DNA of 6,136 bases from a bacterium (lineage in GTDB: Bacteria; Coprothermobacterota; Coprothermobacteria; Coprothermobacterales; JAADFF01): contig JAMORD010000117.1 of NCBI GenBank assembly GCA_027063755.1, positions 1 to 6,136 on the forward strand. Direction: 5' to 3'. The position numbers were made by a program, and so were the translations under genes. Shown here one piece after another: positions 1-4,570 of the stretch. Under the pieces are notes generated by a model. It saw nothing but the letters and a program-made list of their open reading frames with translations, did not search any database and was not told the origin of the DNA. Numbering within the stretch: the first letter of the stretch is position 1; each line of letters opens with the position of its first letter.

Positions 1-619
1 CATGGCATATGCACTGCAGTTGATGGAACCCCCTATAGAAATCAGAGACATATACTTAGGTGGCGATAAGCCTAAAGTGGTAAAGGCAACAGTTACAGAA
101 AAAGACATTGCCTCCATTCACAATTTTATACTCAATTTAATCCAAGCGAGCAGACGCAACCCACAACCCCACCCCTCCGACGCATGTGGATTGTGTGAAT
201 ATAAATTCCGTTGCCCATTATATTTTAGATTATCAAAAGAAGCTCAAATAATGCATAAAATAAAGAGCATTTCCAATCGCCTGGATCACGCATATCAATA
301 TAGAAAGCTCGGCATTGAATTGAAATCACTGGCAAGCAAATTAAATAACATGGCTAACAAACTTATAGATAAGCATTCAACACTCCGCAAATCTGTATCC
401 CCAACAAGTGCACCAAATACAATTATTCAAGAAAAAGTATGGGCGAGCGGCCTTATACCTTTTATAGAACATTTATCTGAAGAAGAAAAAAACCAACTAC
501 TTATAGCCCTCCTGAAAGAAACTGCCACGATTACCGTGGATATTATTCCAGATAGCATTAAAGGAAAACTCAACATTCTCAAAGACATTGATAGAAACAA
601 GATTCGCAAATTCATGTAA
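1..619 (+). CDS. Cas4/RecB-like PD-(D/E)XK nuclease with Fe-S cluster motif, 3' part only
   Basis: The reading frame is open to the left edge, so the true start and the catalytic core (D, E-x-K) lie outside the window. The first visible residues (AYALQLME) match the end of the Q-x3-Y helix motif that follows the active site in Cas4 and RecB/AddB nucleases. A short beta region comes next, then C-x2-C-x5-C at visible residues 62, 65 and 71 (CGLCEYKFRC). This is the C-terminal three-cysteine part of the 4Fe-4S clasp of these enzymes; the fourth cysteine would lie upstream. Known members are DNA exonucleases acting in recombination or CRISPR adaptation. After the cluster about 130 further residues follow, first helical and charged and then a small mixed segment. 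This tail is longer than in Cas4, which normally ends soon after the cluster. No CRISPR repeats are visible, so a housekeeping or stand-alone role is as likely as a Cas role. The family call is fairly sure; the function is not. Confidence 0.72.
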   Translation, partial: MAYALQLMEPPIEIRDIYLGGDKPKVVKATVTEKDIASIHNFILNLIQASRRNPQPHPSDACGLCEYKFRCPLYFRLSKEAQIMHKIKSISNRLDHAYQYRKLGIELKSLASKLNNMANKLIDKHSTLRKSVSPTSAPNTIIQEKVWASGLIPFIEHLSEEEKNQLLIALLKETATITVDIIPDSIKGKLNILKDIDRNKIRKFM

Positions 620-640
620 AACCTTGTAAAATATATTCAG

Positions 641-649
641 AAAGGAGGG
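641..649 (+). promoter_or_regulatory. Strong Shine-Dalgarno site of the PilZ-like gene
   Basis: AAAGGAGGG lies 8 nt (counted from its GGAGG core) before the ATG at 657. It is close to the full anti-SD complement and fixes this start. The gap from the stop of the preceding nuclease gene is only 37 nt and shows no terminator hairpin, so the two genes are probably co-transcribed. Confidence 0.85.
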
Positions 650-656
650 CTGTAGC

Positions 657-1346
657 ATGAGTCCATGGTATGACATTATCAAAAGCGGAGACCCTGTATT
701 TGTATCTTATACCTCAGACAAATGGCATGGAGCATTTATGGGAAAAGCTGAAGTAATAGATGTATACAACATTACACTCCGTCCAGAGATAGGGGAAGCT
801 TTCATCAAAACAGGATTTGACTGCGATGTTATCGTAACATCGGTAAACGAAGAAAAAAGTTTCTATCTTACAGGTATAGTTTCTTTGCATGAAGATGGTA
901 TCACCAAGATTAGTATTAAGACCACGCCAATTGAATTAACACAACACCCTCCTGAACTTCACAGATTCTTGCTGGCAGGAAAACTAACAATTTTAGATAG
1001 TGAAGAAACCTTTGATATAGCTGTAAGAGCCATTGGTATCAATGGTTCCATAGGAATAGTACCCGAAAATCCATCAAGACTTTCAAAACACAAAGAGAAA
1101 GATATTATGATGTTTATGGAAGTACCTGTTGAGCAGGGAATATTTCAGTCTCTACTGAGGGGTAAGATAGAACATGTTATTAAATACCGGTATATGAAAA
1201 ACTGGAGTGAATTATACATTTCCTTTGTCCTCAGTGAACTTACCACTACATCTGTTCAACAAATAGCGGCAACATACAACAAACCCATCAAGGTAGATTT
1301 AACCCCTAAAAAAGGTGGTATACTTGGAAGGCTACTGGGCGGTTAA
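657..1346 (+). CDS. YcgR/YpfA-like PilZ-family protein with degenerate c-di-GMP motifs (tentative)
   Basis: A soluble 229-residue protein with no signal peptide or membrane helix, predicted to be rich in beta strand. Its layout resembles the two-barrel YcgR/YpfA proteins. An N-terminal barrel opens with G11-D12-P-V-F-V. A linker then carries H102-R103-F104 where the family has RRxxR, and a second barrel runs from about residue 105 to 195. Its I126-to-I134 stretch (IGINGSIGI) lies where PilZ domains have [D/N]xSxxG. A short helix (SVQQIAATY) and a basic, Gly-rich tail (TPKKGGILGRLLGG) close the protein. Known relatives bind cyclic di-GMP and act on the flagellar motor, but here the arginines and the D/NxSxxG motif are mostly lost, so ligand binding is doubtful. 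The assignment rests on pattern matching by eye; a protein of unknown function is the alternative. The last codons overlap the convergent DUF362 gene by 15 bp. Confidence 0.5.
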   Translation: MSPWYDIIKSGDPVFVSYTSDKWHGAFMGKAEVIDVYNITLRPEIGEAFIKTGFDCDVIVTSVNEEKSFYLTGIVSLHEDGITKISIKTTPIELTQHPPELHRFLLAGKLTILDSEETFDIAVRAIGINGSIGIVPENPSRLSKHKEKDIMMFMEVPVEQGIFQSLLRGKIEHVIKYRYMKNWSELYISFVLSELTTTSVQQIAATYNKPIKVDLTPKKGGILGRLLGG

Positions 1347-1359
1347 TCTGCCCAGTAGC
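1331..1359. terminator. 10-bp inverted repeat at the convergent gene junction
   Basis: Perfect arms GCTACTGGGC (1331-1340) and GCCCAGTAGC (1350-1359) flank a 9-nt loop, with an extra possible G-U pair outside. The hairpin contains the stop codons of both convergent genes (TAA at 1344-1346 on +, TAG at 1334-1332 on -). Its position suggests a bidirectional transcription or RNA 3'-end barrier. Neither side carries a U tract, so it is not a classical intrinsic terminator. Confidence 0.55.
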
Positions 1360-2261
1360 TCCGCATAAGCACTGTCAAGCCATCTCTTCATCAGGGTATA
1401 TTCTCTGTGTGGCTTAAAAGTGGTCTTTACATTATCTATATCTTCTCCGATAAACTCTACATCTCTAAAGTAAATATCGCCAACTCCCATCTTATACAGT
1501 GCATAAAGATATCCTATTTCAGTTGGAGCAAAGCCCATAGCATATGTGATAGCACTGTCAAGCTCCACAATATCATGAGAGGCAAACACCACACCCCATT
1601 CTTTGGCCGTTCCATAAACAGGTCCATCACCCTCCATAGCTACCGTGCCATCTACAATAGCCAAATCTGCACGCTTTCTCTTGGCAAGCATTGCTATATT
1701 GATATTGATAATACCATACCCCTGATGCACCTTTCCTTTATTGCGCCCCTTGGGTATAGCCATAGCAATATTCTTTAGTGCCAAAGTAACAATAACAGTA
1801 TCGTGGGTTTTAGGCGGTCCTACAGAAACTAGGTATGGGGCATTGACAAGATAGCCATTGAGGTATATTGTTTGAATACTCCTATCCCACTTAAAAATCT
1901 CAAATGGTATCTGAGGATTCTCTGTTTCACTAAGCTCCTCTATAGCCACAAGTTCCACCCACGAGTATTCCTTTAAGACATCTTTATACCCAAAGTTTTC
2001 CAGTGCATCTACGGTTCTTCCTACAGAAGATTCCTCAGCCACAGCAACATTTCTTACTCCCAGTTCCTTTAAGTGGTCAACCACAGCCTTTACAGCTATA
2101 GGATGAGTACATGCCAGTGGATACCTCACATCCACGAAATTGGGCTTGATAACAACAAGATCTTTGGGAATATTATGTCTCACCTTACTATGAAGTATAG
2201 CTAAGGCATCCCTTATAGCTTTATACCTATCCTTTTCTTTTACAATTGATATATATTTCAC
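1332..2261 (-). CDS. DUF362 domain-containing protein
   Basis: About 309 residues, almost entirely one DUF362 domain. Visible hallmarks, numbered from the upstream ATG at 2267, are VVIKPNF (38-44), THP (54-56), AEES (77-80), PPKTH (151-155), ALKN (163-166), HQGY (181-184), DGTVAMEGDGP (206-216) and a late ELDS (235-238). Many DUF362 proteins carry ferredoxin-type cysteine clusters. This one has a single cysteine (C53) and no Fe-S motif, so it is the short cluster-free form. The biochemical role of the family is not established, and none can be read from the neighbours, which lie on the other strand. Start choice: ATG at 2267 touches its SD directly (0 nt), whereas GTG at 2261, two codons in, sits 6 nt after GGAGG and is preferred. 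The start is head-to-head with the membrane-protein gene, and the 3' end overlaps the PilZ-like gene by 15 bp. The domain call is firm. Confidence 0.88.
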   Translation of the reverse strand: MKYISIVKEKDRYKAIRDALAILHSKVRHNIPKDLVVIKPNFVDVRYPLACTHPIAVKAVVDHLKELGVRNVAVAEESSVGRTVDALENFGYKDVLKEYSWVELVAIEELSETENPQIPFEIFKWDRSIQTIYLNGYLVNAPYLVSVGPPKTHDTVIVTLALKNIAMAIPKGRNKGKVHQGYGIININIAMLAKRKRADLAIVDGTVAMEGDGPVYGTAKEWGVVFASHDIVELDSAITYAMGFAPTEIGYLYALYKMGVGDIYFRDVEFIGEDIDNVKTTFKPHREYTLMKRWLDSAYAELLGRLTAQ

Positions 2262-2267
2262 ACCCAT

Positions 2268-2275
2268 CCTCCCTT
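2268..2275 (-). promoter_or_regulatory. Shine-Dalgarno site deciding the DUF362 start
   Basis: On the minus strand AAGGGAGG runs directly into ATG (2267-2265). With no spacer that ATG is a poor initiation site. GTG at 2261-2259 is 6 nt downstream of the GGAGG core, an ordinary spacing. The two starts differ by only two residues. Confidence 0.7.
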
Positions 2276-2285
2276 ATACTATAAA
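2275..2285 (+). promoter_or_regulatory. Possible -10 element(s) just before the membrane-protein ATG
   Basis: TATACT (2275-2280) and the overlapping TATAAA (2280-2285) lie 5 to 15 nt before the ATG at 2290. Either would start transcription within a few bases of the ATG, which fits the lack of an SD. A TTGATA at 2246-2251 is too far upstream (23-nt spacer) to be a normal -35 for TATACT. This is a weak prediction. Confidence 0.3.
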
Positions 2286-2289
2286 TGCT

Positions 2290-2727
2290 ATGGATATCAG
2301 GCATATTATAACAGTGTTCATTACCAGCCTAACCCCAGTGCTGGAGCTAAGAGGAGGCATGCTACTGGCGCGAAGTCTAAATCTACCATGGTGGGTATCA
2401 TTCCTTACATGCGTAATAGGTTCTACACTCCTGGGAGTGCTCACATTTTTCTTAGGAGAAATCATTATAAAAATACTAAAAATCATATTACCTAAGTATA
2501 TTGAAAAACTGGAAGAGAAAAAAGAAACACTCTCACAAAACTACGAAAAATGGGGATACACAGCACTTACCCTATTTGTAGGAATACCGCTACCAGGCAC
2601 CGGTGCATTCACCGGTGCCCTTATAGCTGGACTATTGGAATTTGATACCAAGAAAAGTATAATATCACTCCTCCTCGGAAATATCCTCGCCGCTTTCCTC
2701 CTCAGTCTCTTCTTCCTCATAAGGTAG
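2290..2727 (+). CDS. Small integral membrane protein, COG2426 / 'small multi-drug export protein' family
   Basis: A 145-residue inner-membrane protein. Family marks are E19-L-R-G-G23 after the first hydrophobic stretch and P100-LPGTGAFTGA110 in the middle of the second half. Hydrophobic segments fall at about 5-18, 34-66, 90-115 and 123-144, with a charged loop at 70-88 (KYIEKLEEKKET). The two halves place similar re-entrant-looking motifs, as expected of this family. The name 'small multi-drug export protein' is historical; the transported substrate is unknown. The ATG at 2290 gives the normal short N-terminus before ELRGG, but no SD precedes it and no other in-frame start fits, so initiation may be leaderless or SD-independent. 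The final helix is encoded opposite the acidic tail of the next gene in a 63-bp convergent overlap. Both flanking genes are on the other strand, so this is a single-gene unit. Confidence 0.85.
   Translation: MDIRHIITVFITSLTPVLELRGGMLLARSLNLPWWVSFLTCVIGSTLLGVLTFFLGEIIIKILKIILPKYIEKLEEKKETLSQNYEKWGYTALTLFVGIPLPGTGAFTGALIAGLLEFDTKKSIISLLLGNILAAFLLSLFFLIR
2596..2619. repeat. 10-bp perfect hairpin inside the membrane-protein gene
   Basis: Arms 2596-2605 and 2610-2619 (GGCACCGGTG / CACCGGTGCC) are perfectly complementary around a 4-nt loop CATT. The sequence is GC-rich within an AT-rich gene. It encodes the conserved GTGAFTGA motif (residues 103-110), and two in-phase copies of ACC-GGT-GC create both the direct and the inverted repeat. 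Protein repetition may therefore explain it entirely. Confidence 0.6.
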
Positions 2728-2916
2728 TTCTTCTTCCTCTTTTTCTATTTCTTCAAGAAGTTTCTCCCAATCTTCTTCATCCCAAGCAGGATCGGCAAGA
2801 TATATAACGGGTTCCTTTCCAGTAATAAATGCTACCGCAAGAAGACCAATAAACATCCAACCCACAAGCGCAGCAATACCATTGACAAAGCCAAATATCT
2901 TCTTAATAGAACGCAT
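2665..2916 (-). CDS. 83-residue single-span membrane protein with highly acidic C-terminal tail
   Basis: I do not recognise a family. The N-terminus is basic (MRSIKKIF). One hydrophobic helix follows at about residues 10-32 (VNGIAALVGWMFIGLLAVAF), then a short linker (KEPVIYLADPAW) and a tail in which 24 of the last 38 residues are Asp or Glu. The basic N-terminus before the helix suggests an N-in topology with the acidic tail outside the cytoplasm, although an uncleaved signal anchor cannot be told from a cleaved signal. The gene is credible because GGAGGTGAT, a near-perfect anti-SD match, sits 9 nt before the ATG at 2916. A TTG six bases upstream (2922) is only 3 nt from the SD and is rejected. 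The last 21 codons overlap the convergent membrane-protein gene in register. It is divergent from the phosphoesterase operon. A role in binding cations or a cationic partner at the membrane is speculation. Confidence 0.72.
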   Translation of the reverse strand: MRSIKKIFGFVNGIAALVGWMFIGLLAVAFITGKEPVIYLADPAWDEEDWEKLLEEIEKEEEELPYEEEETEEESGEDISEEE

Positions 2917-2970
2917 GTACAATCACCTCCGTATATTTCTTACTATAATAATACCATAGGGGGCGATGTA
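2917..2970. promoter_or_regulatory. 54-bp divergent intergenic region with candidate back-to-back promoters
   Basis: This short gap must hold the start signals of both the acidic membrane protein (-) and the phosphoesterase operon (+). On the plus strand TATAAT occurs at 2944-2949, 21 nt before the ATG at 2971. On the minus strand TATTAT (2953-2948) overlaps it. No convincing -35 box is seen for either. AGGGGG (2958-2963) is the SD of the plus-strand gene. Overlapping -10 boxes would make the two directions compete for polymerase. Confidence 0.4.
2924..2930 (-). promoter_or_regulatory. Shine-Dalgarno site of the acidic membrane protein
   Basis: Minus-strand GGAGGTG, continuing as GGAGGTGAT, lies with 9 nt between GGAGG and the ATG at 2916. 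It is the strongest evidence that the small, overlapping gene is translated, and it selects ATG over the upstream TTG. Confidence 0.85.
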
Positions 2971-3579
2971 ATGCTAAAAACAATAAAAAAGAAATTGCTC
3001 GGTATCCCTAACATACCAGACTATGCTATAGGAGGAATACTTCATATTAGTGATACACCACGACCTATATATAAATGGCTCAAATGTCTCATTGACACCG
3101 TAAACCCCGCATATATAGTACACACAGGTGATGTCGCAGATGACATTAAGCTGGAAAATGCTCCTGAAAGGTTAAAGGGGATATATAGAGAAGCTGTCAT
3201 TGAGATACGCAATATACTTACCAATTATTTATCAAATACTTACATTGTAGTAGGAAACCATGACAACGAAGAAATCTTATCTTCCCTTCTCCAACCTGCA
3301 AATATTATCAGAGAACCTTACCGTATAACATTGAACGGTATATCTTTCCTTCTAACCCATAAGCCTCCTACATGCACTGACGATGTAGATTTTATACTAT
3401 TCGGACACCAACCTACAGAACAAATACTGGAATCAAGTCGGTGTTTAAACGGCATACATAATATCCACATCATCGGGAAGAATAAAGATGTTTTTTATGT
3501 TCCCTATCCTAAGGGAACTAACAAATATAGAAAACTAAGATGGGGTGATGCAAATGATCTTATCCACAGAGGGCCCTGA
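2971..3579 (+). CDS. Calcineurin-like metallophosphoesterase, YfcE-like, with altered metal site
   Basis: A 202-residue single-domain protein. The metallophosphoesterase motifs appear in order: HISDTP (25-30, motif I), TGDVADD (52-58, motif II), GNHDN (95-99, motif III), LTHKPP (128-133, motif IV) and FGHQP (144-148, motif V). The family hydrolyses phosphomono- or phosphodiesters with two metals. Motif I ISDT resembles the ISDTHG of YfcE/MJ0936-type phosphodiesterases, but the metal-binding His is Pro30, and motif V has Pro148 in place of the second His of GHxH. Both lost residues normally bind metal 1, while the metal-2 ligands (N96, H130, H146) and bridging D54 are kept. The enzyme may use one metal, recruit another ligand, or act as a binding protein. 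No signal peptide is seen, so it is cytosolic. It is the first gene of a two-gene unit with the unknown protein downstream, whose start overlaps or abuts its stop. The fold call is firm; activity and substrate are unknown. Confidence 0.85.
   Translation: MLKTIKKKLLGIPNIPDYAIGGILHISDTPRPIYKWLKCLIDTVNPAYIVHTGDVADDIKLENAPERLKGIYREAVIEIRNILTNYLSNTYIVVGNHDNEEILSSLLQPANIIREPYRITLNGISFLLTHKPPTCTDDVDFILFGHQPTEQILESSRCLNGIHNIHIIGKNKDVFYVPYPKGTNKYRKLRWGDANDLIHRGP
3542..3549 (+). promoter_or_regulatory. Shine-Dalgarno candidate for the upstream start of the unknown protein
   Basis: GGGGTGAT pairs along eight bases with the anti-SD (one G-U) and lies inside the phosphoesterase gene, with 8 nt between its GGGG and the ATG at 3554. 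A second good site, AGAGGG at 3568-3573, precedes ATG 3581, which follows the phosphoesterase stop by one base. Both arrangements imply translational coupling. Confidence 0.55.
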
Positions 3580-4570
3580 TATGCTGTTTATCAGAGCACA
3601 ACATCCAAATGAAATATCCGAAAAACTTAAGAATTACAACTTAGATGAATATCGGACACCTGCACAAGCATTTGCAGAAGCAATTAGCACAAATACTATC
3701 GTATTCATAACTGAGTCCGATAAAGCCAAAACACGTATTGAAGATGCCTTACATACTTTTTTAGCACCATGGGGCAGTGACATAACTATTGCAAATCTTT
3801 TTAACAATGGCATTTTAAATGATGTTCCTCGTATAGATCTTGGACCTGGTATCATCTTCCTTAAAGCCATAAACGAAAAACATATATCTGCCCTCAAAGA
3901 CAAACTCATGGACCAACTCTATTCCCACAAGTTCCCTTTTGTCAAAGGAGTAGAAGTAGGTGAAATACAAGACACTATTGTGTATGTCACAACAGATAGT
4001 CTCTCCAGACCTGTTAATATTAGCTTAGACGAAGAAGTCATACTTGTCCACAGAGACAAGTATCTTACCAGCTCATTTCTTGAAAAGAATATCGTTAAGA
4101 TATTTATGGAGACAATATCAGAAGACGCACTGAAAGAACTGGGGATTACTATATACGATCATCACAATCTCTATGACCTGCAGAGACAAAGAATATATAC
4201 TGTTATCACAGACCTAAGTCTTGGCTTTATTGTTGGAGAACGCTTTACTACAGATAGCCCTCGTTTTCTTATGAAGATTATTGTCTATCTTATAAAACTA
4301 CTTACCCCTGAGGATATACAGAAAATCAAATGGTATATGATGGGTCTGGAGTTTTTAGAAAACGGCGAAAGAATATGTGATATTGATATCTTATATAGGG
4401 GCAAGAAAATTTCATGGAGAGACCTTGACGGCATAGACCATACAGGCAGAAAAGAACATATTGCACTGCAAGCAAGAGAAGAACTCATGTCTACACTCTC
4501 CGACGAAGCCCGTGAACACCTTAGCCGTCTTGATGAGAAGATTGCCCAGAAGATTCGTGCTCTTTCCTGA
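3554..4570 (+). CDS. Protein of unknown function, about 338 residues, coupled to the phosphoesterase
   Basis: I do not recognise this protein. It appears soluble and mixed alpha/beta, without signal peptide, Walker motif or cysteine cluster (C275 is the only cysteine). The first part alternates strands and helices (TIVFITESDKAKTRIEDAL at 48-66, GIIFLKAIN at 99-107). A middle part has strand-like segments (DTIVYVTT, EEVILVH) and a YDHHNLYDLQ stretch (201-210). The end is helical and charged (TPEDIQKIKW, then AREELMSTLSDEAREHLSRLDEKIAQKI), possibly a coiled coil. D-x-D (276-278) and nearby histidines (296, 302) could bind metal but match no known motif. Starts considered were GTG 3545, ATG 3548, ATG 3554 (chosen, SD GGGGTGAT) and ATG 3581 (SD AGAGGG, 1 nt after the upstream stop). 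Tight coupling suggests it works with the phosphoesterase. The last 50 bp overlap the convergent rarA gene, out of register. The gene is certain; its function is open. Confidence 0.8.
   Translation: MILSTEGPDMLFIRAQHPNEISEKLKNYNLDEYRTPAQAFAEAISTNTIVFITESDKAKTRIEDALHTFLAPWGSDITIANLFNNGILNDVPRIDLGPGIIFLKAINEKHISALKDKLMDQLYSHKFPFVKGVEVGEIQDTIVYVTTDSLSRPVNISLDEEVILVHRDKYLTSSFLEKNIVKIFMETISEDALKELGITIYDHHNLYDLQRQRIYTVITDLSLGFIVGERFTTDSPRFLMKIIVYLIKLLTPEDIQKIKWYMMGLEFLENGERICDIDILYRGKKISWRDLDGIDHTGRKEHIALQAREELMSTLSDEAREHLSRLDEKIAQKIRALS

Noticed and set aside
427-682. Two overlapping short minus-strand frames near the first gene junction
   Set aside because: They are shadows of the nuclease C-terminus and intergenic DNA, without SD support.
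1407-1778. 123-codon open frame on the plus strand
   Set aside because: It lies wholly antisense to the DUF362 gene, has no SD, and its product is a cysteine/serine/isoleucine-rich shadow of the conserved minus-strand protein.
3570-3577. AGGGCCCT palindrome at the phosphoesterase stop
   Set aside because: An 8-bp self-complementary site with no loop; it overlaps an SD and is likely chance.
3634-3909. 91-codon open frame on the minus strand
   Set aside because: It is antisense within the unknown 338-residue gene, with no SD and no recognisable features.
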